Assembly: GCA_004017535.1 (NCBI GenBank)
Contig: SAJS01000013.1
Span: 5,878-69,877, forward strand
Origin: Mesorhizobium sp.
Lineage (GTDB): Bacteria; Pseudomonadota; Alphaproteobacteria; Rhizobiales; Rhizobiaceae
DNA length: 64,000 bases
Direction: 5' to 3'
The position numbers and the translations under genes are program-made. Positions 9,407 to 18,084 of this stretch are shown one piece after another (the stretch's first letter is position 1; each line of letters starts with the position of its first letter). Under the pieces are notes generated by a model. That model was given only the letters and a program-made list of their open reading frames with translations. It was not told the DNA's origin and did not search any database.

Positions 9407-9418
9407 GGCGCGGCCTCG

Positions 9419-10417
9419 CTAGTCCCGACAGATCGGCACCGGCTGCGGGGGTGGCGCCGGATGGTCCTTCTTGTATTGCGCGATGATCGGCTCAAGCGTC
9501 TGCTTCGGCCAGAATTTGGGCGTGCCGATCTCCTTCAGGCAGGAGGCGTTCCAATAGGTGCCCGTGCCTGAGAGCGCCTGGCCTGCGGCCTTGGCGCGCG
9601 CAACGGCAGCGATGTCGCGCGATTCCGGATAGATGTAGAGCGTCGTCGGGCTGTTCTTCACGAGGGGGATGATCTGCTCGGCATCGGCCGGCGACCAGCT
9701 GGTGCAGCCATTGCTGCGGCCGCCGGCGTAATTCACCAGCTTGCCGTAGGGCACAAGACCGTCATGGTCGGCGTAAGAGCTTTGCGGGTTCTTGCGCATG
9801 CACAAGCCCTTCAGGATGGCCGCCGGATGCCCGCCGATGACGCGCTGCCTGGCGTTCGCCGCTTCCCCTTCGCCGTCGAACTGGATGAAGCTGCGGATGA
9901 ACACCGCGTTTTGCGCGCCGAGGCGATAATAGCCCTTGAAGGAGGTCTTGGTCTCGGCGGTCATATAGGCGCCGCCGGCCGTCAGCTCGGAATCCATCGC
10001 GTTGCCGAAATTCTTCGCACAACGCCTGCCGTTGGAGAAATCGGCGACGCCCTTCAGATTGCGGCCGCCGCCGTGGCCTGAGGAAACGGCGCGGAAGAGC
10101 TGCTTGGCCTCGCAGATGATGTAGTAGCGCTGGCCGAGCACGCTGTTGCCTAGGTCGCCAGGACGCGTCGCGTCCATGGCGAAGTAGCAGGGATTGCTGA
10201 CCGAGCCGTCGCTGACTTTCTTCTGGTAGAGCGCGCGTGCCCGCTCCAGCACGACTTCAGAGATCTGGCCCTCGCCGTCGCCGACATGGCGCTGCAGCCA
10301 GTCGGGAATGGTCGACGGCCGCAAGGCGGCAAATGAGCTGATCGATGTGGTCAGAGCGGCCAGGACCGCTACAAGGCAGAATATGGCCGCGCCCAGCGGA
10401 ACAGATCTCAGCCGCAC
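9419..10417 (-). CDS. Exported murein L,D-transpeptidase catalytic-domain family protein (YkuD_2-like)
   Basis: 332 residues with an N-terminal hydrophobic signal segment (about 8-30). The segment GGRSNGCTSW (Cys at about 238) fits the S-x-G-C active-site pattern of YkuD-type L,D-transpeptidases, and an upstream HGGGR (about 115-119) provides a conserved His. Family members (PF13645) are periplasmic and assumed to act on peptidoglycan cross-links or lipoprotein attachment. The start is a GTG preceded by GGAGGGG. The C-terminal tail is Pro-rich. It converges on yqeY with a 12-bp gap. Confidence 0.75.
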   Translation of the reverse strand: MRLRSVPLGAAIFCLVAVLAALTTSISSFAALRPSTIPDWLQRHVGDGEGQISEVVLERARALYQKKVSDGSVSNPCYFAMDATRPGDLGNSVLGQRYYIICEAKQLFRAVSSGHGGGRNLKGVADFSNGRRCAKNFGNAMDSELTAGGAYMTAETKTSFKGYYRLGAQNAVFIRSFIQFDGEGEAANARQRVIGGHPAAILKGLCMRKNPQSSYADHDGLVPYGKLVNYAGGRSNGCTSWSPADAEQIIPLVKNSPTTLYIYPESRDIAAVARAKAAGQALSGTGTYWNASCLKEIGTPKFWPKQTLEPIIAQYKKDHPAPPPQPVPICRD

Positions 10418-10699
10418 CGTTTTGCCCCTCCTGTCGAAATGTCTCGTAGGCGTGAATCACACGGGCCGATCTTACAAGGTCTCGCACGCGTCGGCGAAAC
10501 ACTTCTAGTTTAGCGACGCCTTTGCAGGTCGGATTTTCGGTCTGCTGCGATTGCGCTATGATCTGATTCCCGGCGCGCCCACGCCTCCTCCCTCCATCGG
10601 GAAGCATTGTTCATGCAGGGCAGTCCATCACCAACCAACTGTTCGAGCGCCAGGCATAAGGAGGGGTAGCCAAGACTGCTCGCGGCAGGAGGGTTTTCG

Positions 10700-11410
10700 A
10701 TGCGACTTTCCGCACCCGTCTATCATCTGAAACGCCAGGCGCGGCTCTTGTCTCGCCGGGAAAATGTTCCACTCCACACGGCGCTCGACCGCGATGCCGC
10801 CAAGGAAGGCTTTGGCAGCTGGAGCCTGCTTGCGGCAAAAGCCGCCGAAGTCGCGCCTGGCGACAGGCTGCTGGAGCGGCTTATGCCCGGCGACATGGTC
10901 CTCGTGGCGGCACGGCCGGGGCAGGGCAAGACGCTGATGAGCCTCGAACTCGCCGTGGCGGCCATGAAGCAGGGCAGTCGCGCCGTATTCTTTACCCTGG
11001 AATACATGCACGCCGACATTCTCGACCGGTTCCGGGACATCGGCGCCGACCCTGCGGATTTTGACCATCTGTTCGAGTTCGACAATTCCGACGCCATTTG
11101 CGCGGCCTACATCATCGAGGCGTTGCGGTCGGCGCCGCGCGACACGCTGGCCGTGATCGACTATCTGCAGCTACTCGACCAGAAGCGCGAGAATCCGGAA
11201 CTCATGGTCCAGATACGTGCCTTGAGATCGTTCGCTCGGGAACACGGGCTGGTGCTGGTCTTCATCTCGCAGATCAATAGGTCGTACGATCCCGCCAGGA
11301 AGCCGTTCCCGGATATAGGCGATATCCGGCTGCCGAATCCGCTTGACCTATCGCTGTTCGACAAGACCTGTTTCCTGAACAAGGGCGAAATCCAGTTCCA
11401 GGCGGCTTGA
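10700..11410 (+). CDS. Stand-alone DnaB/RecA-like ATPase (putative helicase core)
   Basis: 236 residues. It has a P-loop ARPGQGKT (71-78), a Walker B LAVIDYLQLL (150-159) and the FISQINR sensor segment that follows in DnaB C-terminal domains. The DnaB N-terminal scaffold is absent; instead there is a short basic helix-rich stretch (residues 1-50, LKRQARLLSRRENVPLHTAL), so it is less than half of a replicative helicase. AGGAGGG precedes the ATG. The GNAT gene follows at once. A KaiC/RadA-like regulatory ATPase role is equally possible; the substrate is unknown. Confidence 0.75.
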   Translation: MRLSAPVYHLKRQARLLSRRENVPLHTALDRDAAKEGFGSWSLLAAKAAEVAPGDRLLERLMPGDMVLVAARPGQGKTLMSLELAVAAMKQGSRAVFFTLEYMHADILDRFRDIGADPADFDHLFEFDNSDAICAAYIIEALRSAPRDTLAVIDYLQLLDQKRENPELMVQIRALRSFAREHGLVLVFISQINRSYDPARKPFPDIGDIRLPNPLDLSLFDKTCFLNKGEIQFQAA

Positions 11411-11457
11411 GGGCGATCCGCGTGGCGACTATGTCGGTCCCGACAGGGAAACGAGCC

Positions 11458-12015
11458 ATGGTCGAGATCGTCAAACCCGCGCTTGAACATCTGCCGTCCT
11501 ACAAGGCGGCGCTGGAGCGCGGGTGGTCGCCCGACAATGTGCGGCTTCTGGAAGCGACGCGCGAGCAGCTCGCGGCGATCGAACAGGATCCGGTGGCCTT
11601 TCTTGCCGGCCTGGACGATCCCGAGGCCAACGGGCCGCCCATCACTCTGCCCGACGGCACGACCGTGCCGCGGCTGCCCGGCTTCCGGCGCTGGATCTGG
11701 GACGGCGAGGCCGCCGGCTCGATAGGGCTGCGCTGGCAAAGAGGCACATCGGCGCTGCCGCCGCACGTGCTTGGCCATATCGGCTATGCGGTGGTGCCGT
11801 GGAAAGAGGGGCGCGGTTACGCCACCGAAGCGTTGCGGCTGATGCTCGGCGAGGCGAGGGCGGTGGGCCTGGACCATGTCGAGATCACCACGGACCTCGA
11901 CAATCTTGCATCCCAGAAGGTGATCCTCGCCAATGGCGGCATCCTCGTCGGGCGCTTCGCCAAGGTCGCAGCCTATGGTGGCGCGGAAAGCCTCAAATAT
12001 CGGATCGATCTTTAG
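11458..12015 (+). CDS. GNAT family N-acetyltransferase
   Basis: 185 residues of the RimJ/RimL-like GNAT type. The acetyl-CoA-binding motif A is visible as IGYAVVPWKEGRGYATEALRLML near residues 105-130, and LDNLASQKVILANGG is the usual motif B region. A TTG at 11407 overlaps the stop codon of the ATPase gene (TTGA) and is in frame, so a coupled longer form is possible; the ATG at 11458 is preferred because it follows a modest AGGGAAACGAG signal and gives the family length. Acceptor substrate unknown. Confidence 0.83.
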   Translation: MVEIVKPALEHLPSYKAALERGWSPDNVRLLEATREQLAAIEQDPVAFLAGLDDPEANGPPITLPDGTTVPRLPGFRRWIWDGEAAGSIGLRWQRGTSALPPHVLGHIGYAVVPWKEGRGYATEALRLMLGEARAVGLDHVEITTDLDNLASQKVILANGGILVGRFAKVAAYGGAESLKYRIDL

Positions 12016-12034
12016 ATCGAAGCGGTTTCGACGG

Positions 12035-12421
12035 TCACTCGCCGGGCCTGGCCAGCCTTCCTTCTTCGGCCTTGTGGTAGAACTGGCTTGCCACGAGCCA
12101 GCCTTTGAGCGGCCTGAGCGGCGGAATGCAGGTCGCAAGGACGATCGGGATCGAAACGAAGGCGTGGAACCACATGGAGGGCTCGAAAGTCACCTGCGCC
12201 CAGACGGCGAACAGCACTGAGGGCACACAGGCAAAGCAGATGACGAAGAAGGCCGGCCCGTCGGCCGGGTCGGCAAAGGAATAGTCGAGACCGCAGACAT
12301 CGCATTTCGGCGCCAGTTTCAAGAAACCGTCGAAGAGGTGGCCCTCGCCGCAACGCGGGCAGCGGCCGCGGATTCCCACCTGCCAAGGTACCAGGGGTGG
12401 ATAATGCGCAAGGTCTTGCAT
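12035..12421 (-). CDS. DUF983 family membrane protein
   Basis: 128 residues. The N-terminal zinc-ribbon-like part, RGRCPRCGEGHLFDGFL followed by a second pair in CDVCGLDYSF, is the DUF983 signature; two hydrophobic helices follow (about 55-100). Function of the family is unknown; in alphaproteobacteria members are often near cytochrome oxidase assembly genes, but not here. GGAGA precedes the chosen ATG. The divergent MocR gene and the strong dyad in the shared promoter region suggest co-regulation. Confidence 0.88.
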   Translation of the reverse strand: MQDLAHYPPLVPWQVGIRGRCPRCGEGHLFDGFLKLAPKCDVCGLDYSFADPADGPAFFVICFACVPSVLFAVWAQVTFEPSMWFHAFVSIPIVLATCIPPLRPLKGWLVASQFYHKAEEGRLARPGE

Positions 12422-12475
12422 GATGGTTTCTCCGGTCGATCTCGCGTGAGGCTGGACGGGCCTTGAGATCGTTGA

Positions 12476-12502
12476 TGCATACATATATCATTCTTGTATG
12501 CA
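12476..12502. promoter_or_regulatory. Inverted repeat, probable MocR operator
   Basis: Perfect 8-bp arms TGCATACA (12476-12483) and TGTATGCA (12495-12502) are separated by 11 bp. A further half-site-like AATGTATG follows at about 12517-12524. The dyad lies midway between DUF983 (start 12421) and the MocR gene (start 12554). MocR-type GntR regulators commonly bind TGTATACA-like half-sites close to their own genes, so autoregulation and control of the divergent gene is the natural reading. Confidence 0.6.
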
Positions 12503-12553
12503 GACAATGCGACAGAATGTATGAATCGTGAATAAGTGACCCGAGAAAATGAC

Positions 12554-13912
12554 ATGGGCTGGCTTCCGGTTCTGGAGGCGGGACCGCGACCGGTCTATCT
12601 GAAGATCGTCGACGCGCTGGCGGATGCCCGCTCGAACGGGCGGTTGCAGCCGGGCGACCGGTTGCCGCCGCAGCGGGAACTCGCACGGCTGCTCGGGGTC
12701 GATCTTACGACCGTGACGCGGGCGTTTTCGGAAGCCCGACGCAGGAATCTGATCGACGCGACGGCGGGCCGGGGCACCTTCGTCACGCCGGGCGAGCCGG
12801 AAGAACCTGTCCTCGATCTCAGCATGAACATCCCGCCGGCGCCGACCGGTCTCAACCTGCCGGCTTTGATCAGGACGGGCATCGAGGGGCTGCTCAAACG
12901 CTCCAGCGCCGAGGCGCTGCTTTCCTATCACCCCGGCCCGGGCTCGCACGCGGAGCGCGCCGCCGGCTCGTCATGGCTCGCCGCGGCGGGAGACAGGCTG
13001 CCGGTCGACAGGGTCGTTGTCGGCTCGGGCGCGCAGGCGTTGCTCACGGCCGTCGTCATGACCGAGACGCACGAGGGCGACACGATCCTTGCCGACGCGC
13101 TGACCTATCCCGGGCTGATCGCGCTGGCCGGGACCACGCGGCGCAAGCTCGCCGCTGTCGGAAACGACGGTGATGGCATGCTGCCGGACGATCTCGAAAA
13201 GGCGGTGCGGCGGCACGGCGCCCGCATCCTCTACCTCAATCCGACGCTGCAAAATCCGACCGCATCCGTCATGCCCGAAAGCAGGCGGAGCGAACTCGCC
13301 CGCATGGCCGACAAGCTCGGGCTGATCATCATCGAGGACGATCCCTACAGAAGGTTGCTCGGCACGCCGCCGCCGGCCTTTCTGACCCTGGCTCCTGAAC
13401 GAACCTTCCATGTCGCGACATTGGCGAAATGCATCTCGCCTTTCCTGCGCACGGCCTTCCTGGCGGCGCCTGATCCGCAGGCCGCCGAGCGCATCGCGGC
13501 AGCGATACGCGGCACCACCATGATGGCGCCGCCGCTGATGACGGGCCTCGCCTGCGAGTGGCTGCGAAGCGGCCTAGCCGATGAGATCACCACCGCCGTC
13601 TGCGCCGAAGCGCAGGCCAGGCAGGAAATCGCGCGCAACATCCTGCCTAAGGGCTTTGCGGCGTCGGAGGCCAGCCTGCATCTGTGGTATCCGCTGGAGA
13701 GCCGGTTGCGCTCGGCCGAACTTGCCGACATTGCCCGCGGTCGAGGGCTGGCCATCAGCCCCGCGGAAGAATTCGCCATCGGGGCAGTCTTCGCCAATGG
13801 CTTCCGCTTGGCGCTGGGCGCTACCCCCAACCGCGAACGGTTGAAGGAAGGTCTTGGAAGCCTGGCTTCCATCCTTTCGGGAGTGCCGGGCTCCTCGCGA
13901 CCGAAGGTCTGA
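12554..13912 (+). CDS. MocR-type regulator (GntR HTH fused to class I aminotransferase domain)
   Basis: 452 residues. An N-terminal GntR winged HTH (about 10-75: ADARSNGRLQPGDRLPPQREL) is linked to a fold-type I aminotransferase domain (about 95-440). The PLP-binding Lys is expected in ATLAKCISPFLR (about K292), and the Asp and Asn/Tyr region NPTLQNPTASV is present. Such proteins sense PLP or an amino-acid adduct and regulate an adjacent gene. ATG 12554 is chosen; an in-frame GTG at 12536 has no ribosome-binding site. Candidate targets are the divergent DUF983 gene and the convergent MFS pump. Confidence 0.9.
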   Translation: MGWLPVLEAGPRPVYLKIVDALADARSNGRLQPGDRLPPQRELARLLGVDLTTVTRAFSEARRRNLIDATAGRGTFVTPGEPEEPVLDLSMNIPPAPTGLNLPALIRTGIEGLLKRSSAEALLSYHPGPGSHAERAAGSSWLAAAGDRLPVDRVVVGSGAQALLTAVVMTETHEGDTILADALTYPGLIALAGTTRRKLAAVGNDGDGMLPDDLEKAVRRHGARILYLNPTLQNPTASVMPESRRSELARMADKLGLIIIEDDPYRRLLGTPPPAFLTLAPERTFHVATLAKCISPFLRTAFLAAPDPQAAERIAAAIRGTTMMAPPLMTGLACEWLRSGLADEITTAVCAEAQARQEIARNILPKGFAASEASLHLWYPLESRLRSAELADIARGRGLAISPAEEFAIGAVFANGFRLALGATPNRERLKEGLGSLASILSGVPGSSRPKV

Positions 13913-13940
13913 AGCAGCAAACCGTAGCTTGGCGCGGTCG

Positions 13941-15122
13941 TTACTCGGCCGCCGCCGGCAGCGGCGGCGTCGCGCGGCTGCGCCACTCCCAAGCTTGCGA
14001 GCCGACAGCCACCAGCACCGCCACCAGCATGGCCAAGGCGCCGGCCAGCGGCAGGCTGCGATAGCCGTAGCCGGCATTGAGCATCGCAGCGCCCAGCGAC
14101 GCGGCGAGCGCGATGCCGACATTGAAGCCCGACGGGATCAGCGCGGAAGCGAGGTTGGAGGCATCGGCCGTCCAGGCCAGGATACGCGTCTGGATCGGCG
14201 CGCCGATGGCGAAATTCAGACCGCCCCAGATGACGATGGCCACAATCATCGGCACCGGGTAGGGGCTGACAAGGTGGATGACGCCGAGCGCCACCGCCTG
14301 CAGGGCGAGCATGATGACAAGCGAGGGCATCAGCTTCCAGTCGGCGAGCTTGCCGCCGACCAGGACGCCGATCGTGGCGCCGACGCCGTTGAGCAGCAGC
14401 ACCCACGGGATAAGGCTCTCGTCGAGGCCGGTCACTTCGAGCAGCATCGGCGTGATGTAGGTGAACAGCGCAAACTGGCCGATCATCAGCATCAGCATCA
14501 GGATCAGCGAGGTCCAGACCTGCTGGCGGCCGAGCACACGAACCTCGCGCGCCAGGCCGGCGGGCCGGTTCGCGGCGCCTGCCGTGCGCGGCAACAGCGC
14601 CAGCATGGCGAGGATCGCGATGATGCCCAGCGCGCCCATCACCCAGAAGGTCGCGCGCCAACCCCACAGGCTGCCGATCGCAGTACCCGCCGGCACGCCG
14701 ATGACATTGGAAACCGTCAATCCCGAGAGAATGATTGCGACCGCCCGGCCGCGCTGGTCCTCGCGCACCAGGCTGACCGCAACCACCATGGCGACGCCGA
14801 AATAGCAACCATGCGCCACGGCGGTCGCAATGCGCAGCAGAAGCATCGCGGTGAAATCGGGCGCCAGCGCGCAGGCCACCTGGCCGAGTGTGAAAGCGAC
14901 CGTCAGTCCGATCAGCAGCGTCTTGCGCGAGACTTTGCTGGTCGCGAGCGCCAGCAGCGGGCCGCCGATGGCAATGCCGCAGGCATAGCCGGAGACGAGA
15001 TATCCGGCGGTCGGCACCGAAACGCCGAGACCTTGCGCCACCTCCGGCAGCACGCCGGCGATGACGAATTCGGTGGTGCCGAAGGCGAAGGCGGCAAGGA
15101 AAAGGGCAATCAGCGGCAGCAT
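13941..15122 (-). CDS. MFS transporter, DHA1 family (AraJ/YdhP-like)
   Basis: 393 residues with twelve hydrophobic segments. The N-terminus FLAAFAFGTTEFVIAGVLPEVAQGLGVSVP is the conserved TM1 signature of the AraJ/YdhP/Bmr-like sugar-or-drug efflux branch, and motif C-like glycines occur in TM5 (GLTVSNVIGVPAGTAIG). The protein probably exports small molecules using the proton gradient; the substrate is unknown. It is convergent with the MocR gene (28-bp gap). Confidence 0.87.
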   Translation of the reverse strand: MLPLIALFLAAFAFGTTEFVIAGVLPEVAQGLGVSVPTAGYLVSGYACGIAIGGPLLALATSKVSRKTLLIGLTVAFTLGQVACALAPDFTAMLLLRIATAVAHGCYFGVAMVVAVSLVREDQRGRAVAIILSGLTVSNVIGVPAGTAIGSLWGWRATFWVMGALGIIAILAMLALLPRTAGAANRPAGLAREVRVLGRQQVWTSLILMLMLMIGQFALFTYITPMLLEVTGLDESLIPWVLLLNGVGATIGVLVGGKLADWKLMPSLVIMLALQAVALGVIHLVSPYPVPMIVAIVIWGGLNFAIGAPIQTRILAWTADASNLASALIPSGFNVGIALAASLGAAMLNAGYGYRSLPLAGALAMLVAVLVAVGSQAWEWRSRATPPLPAAAE

Positions 15123-15240
15123 GGTTCAAAACATATGCGAGGAATACTTCGCCTCAAACCACGCCTCGGCAGGCGCGGCAATGGAGAAATTGATGATGGC
15201 GCTTTAGCTTTTCTTGACTGAACCGATCAGAACCGGCCTG

Positions 15241-15459
15241 TCACTCCGAATATGCAGGCTTATTGCGCCCATACGGGATCTTCAGCCAGGCCCGCTCATG
15301 CAGGTAGTAAAGCAGCGACTTGGTGACGACTTCGGTGAGCCCGATGGTGGCAGCGAGCTTGATGCTGCCGGTGACCACCAGCGATATGATAATCGTATCG
15401 ATCGTGCCGGTGGCGCGCCATGAAAGCGCCTTGGCGAAGCTGCGCGAATGCGTGTCCAT
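15241..15459 (-). CDS. DUF2061 small membrane protein
   Basis: 72 residues matching the DUF2061 pattern: SFAKALSWRATGTIDTIIIS, one or two hydrophobic helices, and a conserved C-terminal LLYYLHERAWLKIPYG. Members are small inner-membrane proteins of unknown role, sometimes next to sulfate-assimilation genes, which are absent here. GGGAGGA lies about 11 bp upstream of the ATG. Confidence 0.88.
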   Translation of the reverse strand: MDTHSRSFAKALSWRATGTIDTIIISLVVTGSIKLAATIGLTEVVTKSLLYYLHERAWLKIPYGRNKPAYSE

Positions 15460-15552
15460 CGACCGATCATCCTCCCAGAGGTCCTGGGGCGTTCCTTAGC
15501 CGACGCAAGCGACAATGAGCAAAGACTAATTTTTCGGCGGCCTTGGATAGCC

Positions 15553-17217
15553 TCAACTGGCCTTCAATCGCGAGCCGCCAAGCAGGCCGCGCTCCTCGAG
15601 CACCGGGTACGCGATCGAGGCCAGCAGCGAGTTGATCTGCTTCAGGTCGCGGATGGTGTCGAGGTGGATCGAGCTCGTCTCGACGCTCTTGGCGGTGCCT
15701 TCGCGCAGGCGCAGGAAATGGCTGGCGCTGGTTTCCTTCTCGCGCTCGCGCAGCAGGTCCTTTTCCAGAACCAATTGCCTGGCGGTTTCCGGGTCGCGGG
15801 AGACCAGAACGTTGAAGGCAAGCCGCGCATTGGCAAGCACGGAGGAATGGAAGGCGCAAAGCTCCTGCCAGCCTTCCGGCGTGAACTCCAGGCCGCGATC
15901 CAGCTTCTTCCTGACATGCACCAGCATGTTGCGCACGATGATGTCGCCGACCTGCTCCAGCTTGACGCAGGCGCCGATCAGCTCCTGGCAACGCAACGCC
16001 TCGTCCTCGGTCAGCGGGTTTCTGGTGACTTTGGCGAGGTAGAGCTTGATCGCGGCGTGCTTCCTGTCGACGCGATCATCGAGCGCGGCAAGCGCCTTGA
16101 TCTTGGCGGGATCGGCATCCTCGTAAAGCTCGATGATGCGCTTCAGCATGATCTCGACGATCTCGCAGACCCGCACCACCTCGCGCGTCGCGTTGGCTAA
16201 AGCCTGGCTCGGCGTATCGAGAGCGCTCTCGTTCAGCGCCGACAGCTCCACGACCTCGAGCGCGGCGGCCGGCTGCGGCGTGCTGCCCAGCGCCACGATC
16301 TTTTCGGAAGCGCGGTAGACGAGACCAGCCAGCGGAAGTCCGGCCAGCAGGATCAGCACGTTGAACAGGATGTGGGCGTTGACGATCTGATCGGGCGCGC
16401 TTCTGCCGAGGAAGCCGACATCCGGCTTGAAGGTCATGATCAGGACGAGCATGATCAGCGAGCCGAGGCCGCGCATCAAGAGATTGCCTATCGGCACGAT
16501 GCGCACCTCGGGTGGCGCTGACCGCGTCAGCATCGGAGCAATCAGCGACGAGCCAAGATTGACGCCGAGCACCAGCACGACGCCCAGTTCCGGCGTGATC
16601 AGCCCGCGACCCGCCAGCGTGGCCATCAAAAGCACCGCGGCGATGCTCGACTGGAACAGCCAGGTGATCAGCGCGGCCAGTAGATAGGTGGTGATGGAAT
16701 CGCCCGAGAAATAGTTGATGATAAGCGGCATCAGCTGGCTGTTGCGCAGCGGCTCCGACGCCTGGCCGATCATCTCCAGCGACAGGATCAGCAGGCCGAC
16801 GCCAATCAGGATGCGGCCCGTCTGTCGCCAGTCCCGCCGCTCGGTGGCCATGAACATGACTGTGCCCGCGATCAGGCAGAGCGGCACCAGAAGCGTGAGG
16901 TCGAACGTAAGCAGCTTGGCCACCAGCGCCGAGCCGATCTCGGCGCCGCGCACAGCCAGTTGTCCAGCGGCGCCCGAAACGATGCCGGCGCCGGCGAAGG
17001 AGCCGACCAGCAGCGTCACCGCGGTCGAGCTCTGCAGCGCGACTGCCAGGCCGCAGCCTGTGAGCACCGCCATTAGCGGATTGCGCATGGTCGCGCGCAG
17101 CCTGTGGCGCAGCACGTCGCCATAGGCGCGCTCGACCCCTGTCTTCACCATGCGGGTGGCGAACAGCATCAGCGCCACCGCGCCGGCAAGGTGCAGCAGG
17201 ACGACGGAGCCGCTCAC
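15553..17217 (-). CDS. Na+/phosphate cotransporter family protein with PhoU-like C-terminus
   Basis: 554 residues. The N-terminal half (about 1-300) has eight or more hydrophobic segments with the duplicated QSSTAVTLLVG / FQSSIAAVLLMA motif, the QSS signature of NptA/SLC34-type Na/Pi cotransporters. The C-terminal third (about 340-545) is helical and resembles PhoU, which in Pho systems senses transport state. The start is a GTG with a weak ribosome-binding site. No Pho box was recognised in the 360-bp upstream gap. Confidence 0.9.
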   Translation of the reverse strand: MSGSVVLLHLAGAVALMLFATRMVKTGVERAYGDVLRHRLRATMRNPLMAVLTGCGLAVALQSSTAVTLLVGSFAGAGIVSGAAGQLAVRGAEIGSALVAKLLTFDLTLLVPLCLIAGTVMFMATERRDWRQTGRILIGVGLLILSLEMIGQASEPLRNSQLMPLIINYFSGDSITTYLLAALITWLFQSSIAAVLLMATLAGRGLITPELGVVLVLGVNLGSSLIAPMLTRSAPPEVRIVPIGNLLMRGLGSLIMLVLIMTFKPDVGFLGRSAPDQIVNAHILFNVLILLAGLPLAGLVYRASEKIVALGSTPQPAAALEVVELSALNESALDTPSQALANATREVVRVCEIVEIMLKRIIELYEDADPAKIKALAALDDRVDRKHAAIKLYLAKVTRNPLTEDEALRCQELIGACVKLEQVGDIIVRNMLVHVRKKLDRGLEFTPEGWQELCAFHSSVLANARLAFNVLVSRDPETARQLVLEKDLLREREKETSASHFLRLREGTAKSVETSSIHLDTIRDLKQINSLLASIAYPVLEERGLLGGSRLKAS

Positions 17218-17577
17218 AGCCGACCCCGCGAGGCGGCTCCGGCGGTGCGGAGAAAGGTACGAATCTTAGCCATCTCGAGGCCTGGAAATACACCAATTAA
17301 GATTAGCCGGGTAATAGATTTTGTGATGCGGCGATCGTCTCGGCTCGACGGACCATGTCGGAAATGAACGGGTGAAGCATTGGTTGCATGCGTCTCGCGG
17401 CGGCGCTTCGCCCGGAATGAAGCGTTGCTCGCAGACAAGGCCGGGCGCGATCCGGACCGTTGTTGAGGCAGTCGGCGCAAGTATCGGAAACCATCATAGA
17501 ATTGTAATTCCAGCGTCAGTTTCGGTTCATCCGTTGGCGCGTATCCCTCTGCCTATCGACAACAAGGAGCATCGACC
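17218..17577. other. Intergenic region between the Na/Pi gene and the RcnB-like gene
   Basis: This 360-bp divergent gap contains no credible gene. The only structure noted is a short dyad GAATT-GT-AATTC at 17499-17510, about 70 bp before the RcnB-like start. No clear Pho box, terminator or repeat element was seen. Confidence 0.4.
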
Positions 17578-17943
17578 ATGAAGCGTCTCATACTTTGCGC
17601 CGTCACCGCCTCGATGCTGGCCGCCTTGGCCTTCTCCGGGCAGGCCGCGCCGCTCGCTCGGCCGGGCGCGCCGCAGTCGAACTACACGCAGGTCGACTGG
17701 CAGAAGCCCGGCAGGCATGTCGACAAGCGCGTCATCGTGAAGAAGAAGGTTGTCGTGAAGCGTAGCCATTGGCGCAACGGCCAGAGATACTCCAACTGGA
17801 AGCGTTACCAGCCGGTCCGCGACTGGAACCGCTACGGCCTGCGCCGCCCGGGCCCGGGCCAGGAATGGATTCGTGTCGGCAATGACTATGTGCTGGTCAG
17901 CCTCCTGTCCGGCATCATCTTCGGCGCGATCGCCGCGCAGTAA
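17578..17943 (+). CDS. RcnB-family exported protein
   Basis: 121 residues with a cleavable signal peptide (MKRLILCAVTASMLAALAFS, likely cut after QAA). The mature part has the RcnB pattern: basic RVIVKKKVVVKRSHWRNGQR, then RDWNRYGLRRPGPGQEWIRVGNDYVLVSLLSGII. E. coli RcnB is a periplasmic factor in nickel/cobalt homeostasis, but the alphaproteobacterial members are uncharacterised. AAGGAG lies upstream of the ATG. A strong terminator follows the gene. Confidence 0.85.
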   Translation: MKRLILCAVTASMLAALAFSGQAAPLARPGAPQSNYTQVDWQKPGRHVDKRVIVKKKVVVKRSHWRNGQRYSNWKRYQPVRDWNRYGLRRPGPGQEWIRVGNDYVLVSLLSGIIFGAIAAQ

Positions 17944-17963
17944 TCCGCGACGACCGGCAATGC

Positions 17964-17998
17964 AAAAAGAAGGCGACCGCCCCGGCCGCCTTCTTTTC
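17964..17998 (+). terminator. Rho-independent terminator of the RcnB-like gene
   Basis: Perfect arms AAAAGAAGGCG (17965-17975) and CGCCTTCTTTT (17987-17997) form a hairpin with an 11-nt GC-rich loop and flanking A and T tracts. Because of these tracts it could act in both directions, but only the plus-strand gene needs it here. Confidence 0.88.
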
Positions 17999-18084
17999 GT
18001 CTGTGAAAAGCGGGTACGATGGGCCGGACAGAGTCGCAGCGCCCGGCCGGCTTGATTATATGGAGGGCAAACGAGCTTTCTTAG

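Noticed and set aside
10614-10670. An 18-codon leader peptide frame upstream of the DnaB-like ATPase gene
   Set aside because: It has no ribosome-binding site, no codon clusters typical of attenuators and no terminator/antiterminator pair nearby.
13345-15129. A 594-codon minus-strand frame spanning the MocR gene end and the MFS gene
   Set aside because: It is out of frame with both real genes; the MFS protein is encoded by 13941-15122 with a clear family match, and MocR on the plus strand.
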